Positions 19,966 to 30,920 of a DNA stretch of 64,000 nucleotides are shown one piece after another. The stretch comes from Parietichytrium sp. I65-24A. Its lineage: Eukaryota; Sar; Bigyra; Thraustochytrida; Thraustochytriidae. How positions within the stretch are numbered: the stretch's first letter is position 1; each line of letters begins with the position of its first letter. Made by a program: the position numbers and the translations under genes. The stretch is taken from contig BLSF01000001.1 of NCBI GenBank assembly GCA_012862575.1, positions 62,001 to 126,000 on the forward strand. The letters are read 5' to 3'. The notes beneath the pieces were generated by a model, which was not told the DNA's origin, made no database searches, and saw only the letters and a program-made list of their open reading frames with translations.

Positions 19966-20679
19966 GTGAACCAAGTTAGTGCTCAACCTCTCGCGACGAA
20001 AGAACAGCCCAGCTATTCGAGGGTAGAATCCCTTGATTCCATACGTAGCGCGCAGTCTCAAGTCGTGAAAAGTACAGGAACAGCAGCGAGAGAGGAGGAG
20101 CGCTTTGTCGCCATCACCGCCGAGAGGGACGAGGACATCTCTAAATTGAACAACTGTTTGTTGGCTGACGCGGCGCACTGCGCGAGGAGCTGTGAAGAGG
20201 AGATGGGCACCCCCCCAAACGTAAGCTGGCCAACAGAGATTCTGCAGAGTCGAGACGCAGATCTCTGCTGGGACGTTTTGGCGGACTCTCTTGCAAAAAT
20301 TGAAGATCAGAGCAAGCAGCAGGAGTTTCCAGTTGATCTATTCTTCCAAGCGCTTTGTCTGGGCAGAGAGAAGCTGTGGCCGGAGGAGTGCCTGATAAAG
20401 TTGCTAGACCTCCTGGTCGACCTCTTGCAATTTGAGTGGGAGCATCCAAACTGCTCAATGGAGCAGGCGTTTCAAAAGTTTAAACACCTTTTCCTCGTAT
20501 GGAGCTGCGATCGCCCGCCGTGGTCCGTGGGCATATTTTCAAAAATACAGCTGGAGGACATCACCAAGTTTATTCTCGAGCACCATTTTAGACACCTGTC
20601 CCTGCACAAACATTTGGGAGCATCGTCTCAGGAGAAACTTCACATCTCTTTTCTAGGCGAAGAAAGTCCTCAGAACTGA
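19966..20679 (+). CDS. CLAMP-domain flagellar central-apparatus protein (CFAP119-like)
   Basis: The C-terminal 130 or so residues match the CLAMP family (C1a-32/FAP119 of Chlamydomonas, CFAP119/CCDC189 of animals), a subunit of the C1a projection of the axonemal central pair. The cues are a helical LFFQALCLGREKLWPEE segment, an EQAFQKFKHLFL helix, the hallmark RPPWSVGIFS motif, and the FRHLSLHKH end, which parallels the family's YFRHYKLY. The N-terminal 80 residues are hydrophilic and poorly conserved. The frame is open from 19918 but contains no ATG before 20203; 19966 is a GTG. The real N terminus may therefore come from a short upstream exon or the protein may start at 20203 (158 residues). 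The stretch between is protein-like, so splicing is more likely. The gene implies a motile flagellated stage. Confidence 0.7.
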   Translation: MNQVSAQPLATKEQPSYSRVESLDSIRSAQSQVVKSTGTAAREEERFVAITAERDEDISKLNNCLLADAAHCARSCEEEMGTPPNVSWPTEILQSRDADLCWDVLADSLAKIEDQSKQQEFPVDLFFQALCLGREKLWPEECLIKLLDLLVDLLQFEWEHPNCSMEQAFQKFKHLFLVWSCDRPPWSVGIFSKIQLEDITKFILEHHFRHLSLHKHLGASSQEKLHISFLGEESPQN

Positions 20680-21238
20680 ACGCTTCGTATGAAAAGGCTC
20701 CAATCTGGTGTGCTGGTAATAAATGTGAGCAGCGAGGGTAGTAGACAAGAAGAGCAACTAAATGCCACGTATATGCTCGATTCAATGCACAGCATCCCTC
20801 CCAAGAGCTCCAGGTTGAGTTCTCCTTTTCCCTTCCCGGCATTTTTTGGTAAGCTAGAAATTCAACGGAGATCGAACGGATTGCGCGCGGAAAGGTCAAG
20901 CTAGCAAAAGCACGCCAGATGCATATTCCCTCATCTGCTCGGTACTACGGCTAGGTGCCTGTTTCACCTTGCTTGGGGACGGGCCGCTTGGCAAAAAGCA
21001 TAAAAGTAAGAAAGGAAAAGGAAAAAGATTTGTTGTTGTTGTTGTTGCTGAAGGAGAAGAAATCGGTTTCTACGCCTTGGACCAGCCATACGCTGCACGG
21101 AAGACCACTCTGAGGATCGTTTGTGCGAGACAACAGAATGGCCGCAAATCTGTTTGTTCCGCAGCAGGCGGACCCTCCGCTCACTCCGGGTACTTATTAC
21201 GCTCCACAGCGGGCTCAAAGTATGGCTCCTGAGGTTGT
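20680..21238. other. Convergent intergenic spacer
   Basis: 559 bp between the 3' ends of the CLAMP gene (+) and the chromodomain gene (-). A short (TTG)n run lies at about 21031-21048. No gene is supported. Confidence 0.6.
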
Positions 21239-22483
21239 TTATTCGTCCTCTTCGAGGCTGATTCCAACAAATAAAAGCGTCGAAGCCAATGCAACGAAAC
21301 AGTCGAGCGCAACCTTATACACTGGCATTTCAATGAACTCGCCTTGCTTGGAGATCTCGAATGACTCTTTTGTCTTGAGGAGGTCTGCTACGCCGAAGAG
21401 CTTCTTCTCGTTAAAGACATGGATTGCGGTGAAAGCGCAGATGACCAGTGCTCCAAGGGTGCAGAAAAGCGTTGTGGCGTTCCAAGTCGTCCACTGGCGG
21501 AAGAGACTCCACAACGTGACACAGCCCGTCACAGACAAAAGAAGCAAGGAGTGCAGCTCACCGACGCTGAATCCATAACTTTCAGCCTTGTCGTTCAACA
21601 TAGCAGCTACGAAGGCCACAATGATTGCAGAGCATGCAAGGATGCGGTCGCCCGAAAACACTCCTTCTTCTCTAGCACCAGGGTCTAAAAGGATCACAAG
21701 TGCCAAGGTGGCAGCGTTGACTACAAGCAGATTCCAGTAGACGTATTCGAAGCCGAGGATATTTCCCGAGTCGAGGTATTCGTGAAATGGCACGATAGCA
21801 AGCCAGAAGATGACAACTTGGGCGTATCGGGAGCACGCACTGAAAGAAGCAAAGCGCATGGCCGTGAGCAGAGTGATAAGAGCCGGGGCACAGGTGAGTA
21901 CGGCACAAAGCCTGGTGATATAAATTCTCTCGACGATGGTGTCCAGCTTGTTATAACCTTCGAAGGCCCTGGCCGCCACGAGCGCAGCAGTTGCAATAAT
22001 CATCTGCACCGCCCATGCCCACACGTAATCGGGCATCTCAGTAGCCTTCGCGACGATCGGGTCGTAGGTCTCAGCCACACTATCGGCCACTTGTTCAGCT
22101 TTTTCCGCCACAGTGTTCTCCTGCGGAACAGCAGGCTCCGTCGTCTCCTCTACTTGCTCGCCGGTGTCTTTCCCTTCGTCGTCATCGGCAGCCGCAGGTT
22201 TTGCTTCTTGCGCATCAGTTTTATCGACGTTCTTTTCGACCCTCACCGGGGTTTTGGACCTAGCCCTGGACTTGCGCTTAGGCTTTGGCGCAGCAGCCGC
22301 AGCGCTCTCGAATTTATCCACATCCGCCTGGTAGCCATCAGAGATGAGATCCTCCTTGGTTTCCCAACTGTTTTCACTGTCTTCGTACCCGAGCCACTTG
22401 ATGTGGTACAACGTTTTACCCCTGCTCACTTTCTTCGCCAAGATTGCCTCAATTTCAAACGTCTGATCGTCCTCGCTGGCCAT
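21239..22483 (-). CDS. Chromodomain protein with eight membrane helices
   Basis: A single uninterrupted 414-residue frame joins an HP1-type chromodomain to a polytopic membrane region. The chromodomain covers residues 9-59. Its methyl-lysine cage aromatics are all present by alignment with Drosophila HP1 (F9 for Y24, W30 for W45, Y33 for Y48), as is the following ENSW element. A basic, NLS-like stretch follows at 67-82, then a long acidic Ala/Glu linker. From residue 153 to the end I count eight hydrophobic segments of 17-24 residues separated by short loops; the C terminus is EEDE. The plan predicts an inner nuclear membrane protein that holds H3K9- or H3K27-methylated chromatin at the nuclear edge. 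That resembles the lamin B receptor (Tudor plus eight helices), but the membrane part shows no reductase motif. The frame continues 17 codons upstream to 22534. The ATG at 22483 is preferred because the extra residues come from a simple repeat. Confidence 0.85.
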   Translation of the reverse strand: MASEDDQTFEIEAILAKKVSRGKTLYHIKWLGYEDSENSWETKEDLISDGYQADVDKFESAAAAAPKPKRKSRARSKTPVRVEKNVDKTDAQEAKPAAADDDEGKDTGEQVEETTEPAVPQENTVAEKAEQVADSVAETYDPIVAKATEMPDYVWAWAVQMIIATAALVAARAFEGYNKLDTIVERIYITRLCAVLTCAPALITLLTAMRFASFSACSRYAQVVIFWLAIVPFHEYLDSGNILGFEYVYWNLLVVNAATLALVILLDPGAREEGVFSGDRILACSAIIVAFVAAMLNDKAESYGFSVGELHSLLLLSVTGCVTLWSLFRQWTTWNATTLFCTLGALVICAFTAIHVFNEKKLFGVADLLKTKESFEISKQGEFIEMPVYKVALDCFVALASTLLFVGISLEEDE

Positions 22484-22560
22484 GTTTTCAGTTTGTTTCA
22501 CTTTCACGTTCAATTTCACGTTCAATTTCACCAAACCTCTTCAACGACTCTAAACCAATG

Positions 22561-22657
22561 CTCTCTCTCTTTCTCTTTTTCTCTTTCTCTCTTTCTCTCT
22601 TTCTCTCTTTCTCTCTTTCTCTCTTTCTCTCTTTCTCTTTCTCTCTCTTTCTCAGGG
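22561..22657. repeat. CTTT/CT microsatellite
   Basis: A 97-bp polypyrimidine run of CTCTCTTT units about 80 bp upstream of the chromodomain gene start. It reads as GA/GAAA on that gene's coding strand. Confidence 0.9.
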
Positions 22658-23722
22658 CGTGTGCGTGCTCGCGTTTAACCCGGCCTTTGCAGAACCCAAT
22701 CGGAGATGCTCGAGGACCCTTTTGCGTTCCGCAAACGTCGAGGACACTTGGTGGTTTTGCGCGCACTGCCTTTTGAAAAACAACTCCTACGATACTGGAG
22801 CCTATAAGAATGCTATGATGGACTCCGATAGTTAGAGATAGCGTTAGGAATATTGTAGTGTTGATTTTGAATGAATGTTGGAGGTTAGTAACGATGGGTA
22901 GTTGGGATAGCGGCCGGTAGGGCTCTGATGGTTAGGTGACAAAGAAAAGAAAGTGAATTTTTCGCTTTTCGAAATTTCCTCTTGGGCTAACATCTGGTAG
23001 TAGTGCTTAGTCACTTCTTATTCGCGAGGGTAAGGTGGCAGGGTAGATGGCTGGAATTTGGGGATTTGAAGATTTTAAGATCGCGCGCCCATAGCACTAT
23101 AGTGATTTATACATAAATGTAGCAATGGAGAATTTGGTTTTAAAGACTTTGGAGTTTCAGAGAGAGGCATAGAGAGTGGTATAGAGAGGCACTTTTTCCT
23201 CAAAATCCATGCCAAGCGTTCCGCAATGACCGAACAAAGGAACAATGCATCTCACCTTCCTTCAAAAATACTTTTGATTCGGTTCAATTTGAACAAAGCC
23301 CATTATAAAAATGAATAAAGGCTGAGTGCATACTTTTGCGCACCGCAGCGGCGTATGAGATTCCCGGGCCAATGCAGTTGGTCTCTAGTATCCAATGTAC
23401 GCGAAGTCTTCGTCGAGGAGGCCCGGTTCTATTTGGCGTTGTGTTTGGAGCGATGATGAAAATCGATATTTTCAAACGAGCTCTGCATGTCAATGCACTT
23501 CGAGCCCTCGCGAAGAGGCTAGATACGAGCGAGTTGATATGAGTTGATTCGCGGACGAGGGTCGGTCGGTGAGGCATCGCTGTGTCTGGCGCTTGTCAAC
23601 CCATGTCCTTTTGAGTTCGGAACCGCGTTCGCATTCCCGTGTGTCGCCTTGTCCGTCGTTTTCGACATCACAATCGCGCCCGCAAATCGTAAAGGATTCA
23701 CATGACATTCATCTCCTCAATA

Positions 23723-23741
23723 CCTCGCCAAGTTGGCGAGG
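23723..23741. other. Perfect 19-bp inverted repeat
   Basis: CCTCGCCAA and its exact reverse complement are separated by a single G. There is no T-run behind it, so it is not an obvious terminator; it may be a dimeric protein binding site or chance. Confidence 0.6.
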
Positions 23742-26700
23742 ATTGATGATGGTCGACCCAGCAATAGATCTCGACGGGACAAAATCGACGGACCAAGCGC
23801 CCCGGTTCCCTTTCCCGACGAGGCTTCCATTCCGAGCAGACAATTGAACTCGCCAGTGACGAGCAGGGGAACCTCAGATATCCGGACATCATTTCATCCT
23901 TTCGCGAGCAGGTCGGAGCTTAGACCATTAGATTTGCGAAATTCGAAAAAATCTCAAGTGGGGTGGGTCTTTGCACCGGTAGACAGAGAGTCTCGGCCGA
24001 GGCTTCAAAAGTAAGCATACTCAGGCTGTAGCGCGGGACAACCGATGAATGATGGCGCCCAGCCACACTGGTGTGCGAAGCGTCATGACGACTCTAGCTA
24101 GGCAGCGGACATATGTTCCAGGCGGTACGGGCGGAAAAGGGTTGACTGTGAAGTTTTTGTTTGTTTGTCCAACCTTCTCGCGAGAACGGGTTGACAACTT
24201 GGAACCTGTGAATTTCACAGAGGAGCGCAGAACTCACAATGATTGCCATCGATTGCGCTCCCAGCGCTCCCTCCCGAAAGATTGGTGCCAGTTTCCATCA
24301 ATCGACATAAAATATCGCCAACAATTGTGGGGATGGGAAAGAGTTTCCGGTTACGATCCGGTCACGTCAACTCTGTACAGTACCTCCCAGTCCAAAGTGC
24401 GTCATTCCTTCAGGGCGAATTTCACAGCCAATGTAGCCAATGAGCCGATGTTCAGACTGAGCAGCTCCGTCAAACGCGTTCACCAACGTGAACTGCGTCC
24501 GCCGTCATGTTCATTAAAGTGTCATGAACAAGCTCTGGTATCTAGGTTACGTACTTCCCATGCTGGCGTTTTCAACCACGTACACTGACTGTGCCAGTGC
24601 GCACTGCACCCATGTTCATTTCATGTTCCGGTCCGTACAGCACGGTCCAAGTGTCAGACGATGTTTCTTTCACGACACACTTCTCGCTCAAGTTCGCGCA
24701 CAGCGAGCGAGTTCTGTACCGGTGCTACTGTTGCAGTAGTCTTGTCTCCTGCTTCTTCGCTGTCCAACTAGCGAAAGAGCACCTTGCACCCCCGGCAAGT
24801 TGCACTCCTTGTCACTCTTTGCCACTTTGCACCGTCTGGGCGACTCGGCTTTGATTGCACCGACCACCATCGCTATGCCTCATGATATGCCCTCGAATAG
24901 GACCCGCGCGGCATATCGTTTCGCTGCTGTGCAAGTTTCGTGTAAACTTGGAGTAAGTACTTACACAGTGGTTCTCAGTCAACAAGGTGAGGTGTGTTAT
25001 GGGTTGATTGCTGTTTCTCACGACTGCGTGTGGCTTTCACTGTCAACTAACGAAAGTGTCATCGCCAAACGGCGCCAATTAACAGCGAAGTTTTTTTTAC
25101 TTTAAAGAATAGGACAGTCCGAGTTTCGAGGAGCAATCTTCACGTTTCACGAGTGAGAGCGGAAGCGGAAGCCCTCAATCAGCCAAGTTATTTGCTCCTC
25201 TCTTTCATCGCAGCGAAGAGGTCGCGGGCATCGGAGGAGATGGCGCAGAGAAGAGAATGAGCGCGACACTCGCTGTCAGTGCACACCTCGAGCTAAGTCT
25301 GCGCGTGGAAATCGCCAGGATGTGTTTCTGTTCCCAAGTTCAGAGTTAAAGCGTGGTAGACAGACGGACAAAGGCAGACAGCATGGTACTGAGTACTGAG
25401 AAGCGAGGCGATCTTGCACCGTTGGTAAATAAGCGGGTCCGAAACGCCGTTCGAGGGTATTCGTCGTGGACTCGCAGTGTCTCCGATTTTGGGTGAAACG
25501 CGGGACAACGGATCATCGTCACCTTGGAGCGATGAGAGCGGTGAGCTGGAAACTGGTGATTTGGCGTGGGAAAGAACGCTCGCGACGAGAACAGAAGAGG
25601 GCCGCGTTGCTCAGCTGTTTCATAATAATCAACCAGGACAGGACAAAAAAAAACAAAGAAGAAAAAGCCAAACAAACTTGGTGCCGTTCAACACTGGGCC
25701 CATCCTAGACATTCTACAACAGTCGTGGGTCGGAGATGCGGCCCAAGTTCGCGAGAGCATGAGCGGAATGAGCGAGAGGGGCGTAGTGTCCCTATGCCTG
25801 GACTCTCCAGGGCCGCCTTCTTGTGAGCCACGGAGCTCGGCCACTCAGACCGTTGCTGGCCTTTTGAATCCTTTCGATTGATTGACCATGATGAACTTGT
25901 GAATCCCTTCGAGCAAACTGTGACTGGCAGCGCGTGAATGGCAGTCAGAGGTTATTTGTGTGCAACCTAGTTAGTATTTCATGTTTAATTATATTTCATC
26001 CCGTTCGTCTGGCCAAGTAGCCAAGTCAGGCAATTTTCACAATTTTCTGATTCTGAATTCGAGGAAGCAGCCAAACGCAGTCACAGTGACTAGGTCTGTT
26101 TCTTTGTTGTTTCTCGCGCACACCACCTTCTTGTGAGTATAACTCAGCACTGACTGGCACAACTAGCTAGCTAGTAGCCTTGTTTTCGTTTTTGCCACGT
26201 TTATAGTAATAAAATTGCAAAACCAATGCAGTTTTAAACCCCTTGCTCTAAGATGTGAACTAGGTCGATACTCCTTCCGTCTCACGTCATTTATCACACG
26301 CGCTTCTAGGAAGTCTAGTAGCTGTAGCTAGCTACTCGGAGTGCTAGGGAAGGAGATAGCAGGCGCTTAGAGCTTGCGGAGTTCAGTGTAGTCACAATCT
26401 GTGAGTTCGCAAGGCAATCAAAGGCCAACATCATGACGCAGCGACCGCAATCTGAATTTTTTATTACCAAACAACGCGCAGTCGCAAGCGGAGGTTTATA
26501 CTTTTCGGCAGAGACATTCTGCCGATGATACTCAGTTCTACGAGCAGAACGCGTAATCTGGTGTGAGAAACGCAAGTTTCCAGTCGCCGGTCCGATACTC
26601 TAGTCTTGTAAGAGACACCTCGCAGACATGCTCTATTTAACCACGATTAAACGCTGGTGGTGGTGTTACAAGGCGTGTGGAACTGTGCACACTTTTGTGC

Positions 26701-27557
26701 GAGTTGGAACGACCTTTCCCGATGCCATTCACAGTGAATTTCATGATAAGCTTATTTGATTGATGGCTGACAGGTGCTGACAGTGTTGACAGTGAATGAA
26801 GAATACAAAAAGATTACCGGCCATGAACCACCTGTCTATTTCGTCTCGATGTTTTTTTTTTTCCATTTTCATTTCCTTTCATCCTTGGCAAGGGCAACAG
26901 CAGGAGTGTGTGCACAATACGGCAGAAATGGCAAGTGAAGTGGTCCTCTCCACATATTTGCCGAGGAGAAGCAGCGAAGAATCGAAACGCTGCTCTATCG
27001 TATAAGCAATGTGCAACGCATCATCAAGTCCTCCCTTTTCTCAATCAATCCTCAATTCTTGTTTGTTGTCTAATTGAAATTTGAGAGTTGAAAATTAGGT
27101 GTAAAAAAATCATTCTAGTGCCCAGCAATGCGCGAGCAGCTGGACCTCAAGTCTTTATGACTCAATCTCACCTGCGCTGTGCTGTCGTCAAAGCAAAAGG
27201 AAAGACATGTCACTGCCCGTGGAAAGGGACGCCAAGGAAACAAATAAATAAAATAAATAAATGAATAAATAAACAAAAAGGTGCGTCTTGAGGGTCAAGG
27301 CCGAACACAAAAGCATTAATTCACAAGACCAACCTCCAAATTTCGCCGGCTGCTCACGATTGATTGCACTTCTGTACCCGGCGGCCGGTACTCAGTACTC
27401 GTACTGGCCGTGAGCATGGAGAATGGACGCTGATGGAGCACAAGGGCTGCGTCCGTCATCGACTTGTGGTCTTGGGTGGCCGCTTCTTTGATAGTGTAGT
27501 GCGACTCTGCAGCTTCTCTCAGCAAGAAACAATCTGCGCTGTATTTCCACCCGAGGG

Positions 27558-27590
27558 GAAAGAAAGAAAGAAAGAAAGAAAGAAAGGAGG
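27558..27590. repeat. GAAA microsatellite
   Basis: (GAAA)n of about seven copies in gene-poor DNA. Confidence 0.85.
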
Positions 27591-28238
27591 AAAGAATCGA
27601 TTCCGATTTCTGTTCCGGGCATACAGTGGTGTAGATGAGACGGTGGAGAAGGGCAGCGCGCTCGCTCTTCTCGCCAAGCTCATCTCACAGATTCTTCTTA
27701 CTTTCTCCAGTTCTTTGTTTCTTTCTTTCTTCTGGGCTTTCCAAACTTGAGAATGAGAATGGGATCGGTGCTCACGGTGTAGTCCTGGCCTGCGAGTAGC
27801 TTCTCACTCAGCTGAACGTCGTCACCACCATCCTCACCATCCTCACCAGCTTAACTGCGTAGTGGATAATTTGGAACTGACCTGCTTGGCTGGCTGGCGC
27901 AGCGAGAATAGTGAGAAATGGAGCGAGCGAACCAACAGACATGAGCGATGCGCATGGGTCACGGATGGATTGAGCGTAGATTGACCGGTCTTCCCTGCCC
28001 TCCTAAAGAACGAGTCATATTCCTTCTTTCCTTCCTTTCTTCCTTGCGTGCACTAGCAGACAGCGTCGACAGCCAACTCGTACACACATTTTCCCCTTTC
28101 TTCCTTCCACCCCACTGCACAACAGCAAGAATGGACTAGCTACGCAACGTAGCGCAACTCTGTGTGGAAGCCGCAAGCAGAAACTGGACTAAACTTGTAC
28201 CGTAGCGTTCGAAGGGAAGGATGGAAGAAAGGAAGAAT

Positions 28239-28266
28239 GGTAGGTAGGTAGGTAGGTAGGTAGGTG
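28239..28266. repeat. GTAG microsatellite
   Basis: About seven copies of GTAG, roughly 400 bp upstream of the NCS2-like permease start. A short ATTC run follows at about 28290-28308. Confidence 0.85.
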
Positions 28267-28667
28267 GCACTCGATCCCATTTCATGGTTCCATTCATTCA
28301 TTCATTCATGGATGGTCACACATCTACTATCTCTTCCTTTGCGTGCTGTCTTCTCATCGATTGTTACGCGCTTTCTTGGAGTGCAGAGTAGCAGAATAGG
28401 GCTTTCTTCTCCCGCGCTCTCTGTTTCTCTCCGGAGCTTACATTGTCCCATTTGCCGACGCGTAGTGCGTGGTAGCGACTTAGGCGAAGTGTCTGGTCCA
28501 AGGTATCAATCAATCCTGTGTTGGAGTTGAACAAGGCCGCAGGGCAGGCAGGCTCAATCGATCAAGCCGCAGATCCCAAACCAGCAGCTGCTGCGAAACA
28601 AGCAAGCAAAAGCAGAAGCAAAAGCAGAAGCAGAAGCGGAGCAACTGACGTTTGCGACGAAAGGAAA

Positions 28668-30494
28668 ATGGTTGAAAATGACTCCCTCCTCTTCCACCTC
28701 AAGCCGCGAAGTGGCGACTTGAACGGTTTTGTGCAGCTGTTCTTCGATAACTTGGCGACTTTGCTCAGTTTGATTGCAGGGCTCAACTTGGTGCTGCGCT
28801 TTTTCTACAACAGCGAGTTGATGGCCAACAGCGCTGTGTATCCAGATACCATTGGAACTCCTTTGACCAATCTTGTCGATGAGATTATCTACCAGCGCTC
28901 CGTGCCTGGACTTGGCATCACCATGGTCTTTGGAAACATCTACTACTCCTGGATGGGTGCCCGCCTCGGCAAGAGCGAAGGCCGCGACGACACCAACTAT
29001 GCAACCGCGCTTCCATACGGTGTCAACACCCCTGGTGCGTTCGCTTTCCTCTACTCCATCATTCTTCCAGCTGTGATTATCAAGTCTTCCAGCTGCTCTG
29101 GCTTGCCAGTTGACACCGTTGATGAGCAGGTTGCTTTCAAGGAGTGCTGGGCTGAGGCCATGGAGGCTGGGTGGAAGGCTGGTGTGGTCTCCAACTTCCT
29201 CAACGGAATCATCTGCGTGATCCTCGCTGTTGCCGGCAAATTCATTCTCAAGGTCACTCCAAGCATGAGCTTGCTTTCTGCTCTTGCCGGAATCGGTTTC
29301 GCATTTCTTGGAATGAACCAAATCGGAACAACCTTCTCTGAGCCTCTTGCTGGAATCCTCCCAATGTGGCTGTGCTTTGTTGCATACTTTGGAAACGTTT
29401 CTTTTGGCAAGGTCCCAAAATCTCTCGCTGTTGCCCTCGTCGGAATCGTGCTTGGCTGGGCTAACTCCATCAACACCCCAGAGGGCGTCTCTTCCTCCCT
29501 CAGTAACGTTCGCGCATGGGGTGTTGGAACAGGATTCAGCGCCCTCGGCGACTGGAGCGCTGCTGGCGAGTACATTGGAATCTCCCTCCCTGTTGCCCTT
29601 GCAGCTGCATCTGGAACCCTCATGAACGTCATGAGCGCAAAGAAGGCTGGAGATAGCTACGGAGTCACTGAGGCCATGGTCAGCGATGGTGTCGGAACAA
29701 TCATCGGAGCTCTCTTCGGAACTCCATTCGGAACCTCCGTCTACATTGGCCACCCTGCTTACAAGCAGATGGGAGCTGGAACCCTCTATTCACTGCTCAA
29801 CTGCGTCCTCTACTTTATCTTTGCAGTCTTCGGAATCTTTGCTTTGATCAACGCTATCGTTCCATCTGTGGCTGTTGCTCCACTCATGTTCTTTGTGGGT
29901 CTCCTCATCTGCGAAGATGCACTCCGCGCTGCACCACACCCACGCTACTTCCCAGCCTTCCTCGTTGCACTCATGCCTTCTCTTACCGACTGGGGTGTGG
30001 TTGGAGGTATGAACTACACCGATGTTGGAGCCAAGAACTTCTTTGGCTTTGTCTCAATGTCCAAGGGAACGGTTCTTCTCGCTCTCATCACCTCAAGCAT
30101 GATGTTCTACGTCATCTCCCGCGACTTTGTCAAGGCTACCGCATGGGCTGTCGTTGGTGCGCTTCTCAGCGCCTTTGGACTTCTTCACCAGTCGACTGCA
30201 TCCGTCGAAAACTGGACTGAAACTACTTCCTTTTACTGTGAAATGAGCATCACCTCCGGGGATGAGTGCCCAACTGGATACGACCTGTGCTCTGATGGAG
30301 TGACCTGCAAGCCTCAATCTGCTGCAAGGTGGCGCTTTATGGTTGGCTACCTCATGACTGCTGTGGTATTCATCGTCCTGGCTGGACTTCAGCGCAAGGG
30401 CTACGTTGCTGCTACTCGCGAGGAGACCGCAGAGGATGATGAAGTCGAGGCTCCTGCAACCAAGGAAGTCAAGCCTTTTGACGACGAAATCTAG
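28668..30494 (+). CDS. NCS2/AzgA-like nucleobase permease
   Basis: A 608-residue polytopic membrane protein with about 12 hydrophobic segments, most similar in plan to the xanthine/uracil (NCS2) superfamily and its AzgA branch. Cues are the N-terminal RSGDLNGFVQLFFDNLATL stretch before the first helix, the glycine-rich helices with repeated SLLSALAGIGFAFLG-like sequence, and a GTPFGTSVYIGHPAYKQMGAG segment where AzgA carries its substrate-site loop. An extracellular loop at about residues 145-165 and one near 560 hold cysteines. Substrate is not certain; purines or a related small molecule are likely. The tail is acidic. Codon use is strongly biased (GGA for Gly, ATC for Ile, AAG for Lys, few TTA/CTA/TCA), suggesting high expression. 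The frame is open 50 codons upstream but the first ATG is at 28668. Confidence 0.78.
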   Translation: MVENDSLLFHLKPRSGDLNGFVQLFFDNLATLLSLIAGLNLVLRFFYNSELMANSAVYPDTIGTPLTNLVDEIIYQRSVPGLGITMVFGNIYYSWMGARLGKSEGRDDTNYATALPYGVNTPGAFAFLYSIILPAVIIKSSSCSGLPVDTVDEQVAFKECWAEAMEAGWKAGVVSNFLNGIICVILAVAGKFILKVTPSMSLLSALAGIGFAFLGMNQIGTTFSEPLAGILPMWLCFVAYFGNVSFGKVPKSLAVALVGIVLGWANSINTPEGVSSSLSNVRAWGVGTGFSALGDWSAAGEYIGISLPVALAAASGTLMNVMSAKKAGDSYGVTEAMVSDGVGTIIGALFGTPFGTSVYIGHPAYKQMGAGTLYSLLNCVLYFIFAVFGIFALINAIVPSVAVAPLMFFVGLLICEDALRAAPHPRYFPAFLVALMPSLTDWGVVGGMNYTDVGAKNFFGFVSMSKGTVLLALITSSMMFYVISRDFVKATAWAVVGALLSAFGLLHQSTASVENWTETTSFYCEMSITSGDECPTGYDLCSDGVTCKPQSAARWRFMVGYLMTAVVFIVLAGLQRKGYVAATREETAEDDEVEAPATKEVKPFDDEI

Positions 30495-30920
30495 ACGGTT
30501 GGCTTGCGTCTCTGCCCTGTCTGCTTGTCTTCAAAATTAACATATATATACCTAGAGCTCTGTGTTTCGTCATTGGTTGGATTCAATATGCCCAACATCG
30601 TTCTTTATATCTTATTAAAAAAAACTATTTGTCTCATTCAAAAAGAAGACCACTCTCTTTGTTTCGCTAATTGATCTCGGAAGTTGATCGTTTGAAATGC
30701 ACAAGTTACGGAAAGCGCCGGAGCACAACTTGGAAAGAACACAGACATTGTACTTGTGTGTATTCTCCGATCCCAGTACCGGACACACCGTCTTTATAAA
30801 TTATACGAGACACGAGTAGTAGCTTCAGGCCCTGCTCAAGGTACAAAATCGCAAAGTAGCTTCAATTGGCTGAAATTGCGAGTGGGGTCATATGCGCATT
30901 TCAAAAAGAGGTTGGTTGAT
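30495..30920. other. Convergent spacer, probable poly(A) regions
   Basis: 426 bp between the 3' ends of the permease (+) and the EF-hand gene (-). A/T-rich sequence at about 30530-30640, including TATATATA and a run of seven A's, is the likely 3' untranslated region and polyadenylation area of the permease. No gene. Confidence 0.6.

Larger units (their letters stand above)
22484..28667. other. Gene-poor region with microsatellites
   Basis: About 6.2 kb with no gene I can support. The first 180 bp hold a CTTT/CT tract next to the chromodomain gene start. A 19-bp perfect inverted repeat lies at 23723-23741. GTAC-rich motifs lie near 25386 and 27387. A GAAA run lies at about 27558-27586 and a GTAG run at about 28239-28266. 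One open frame ending at 25881 has a protein-like C-terminal half and could be a terminal exon. The permease frame is open back to 28518 and encodes an Arg/Ser-rich stretch but has no ATG there. Confidence 0.45.

Noticed and set aside
21782-22678. 298-codon plus-strand frame over the chromodomain gene
   Set aside because: It is antisense to a clear chromodomain and ends in a CT repeat giving Ser/Leu/Phe runs.
24049-24588. 179-codon plus-strand frame
   Set aside because: Looks random; no domain, and no upstream or downstream support.
28554-29753. 399-codon open frame on the minus strand inside the permease gene
   Set aside because: It mirrors the permease's codon bias (few TTA, CTA or TCA codons); the plus-strand protein has clear membrane-protein character and the antisense one does not.
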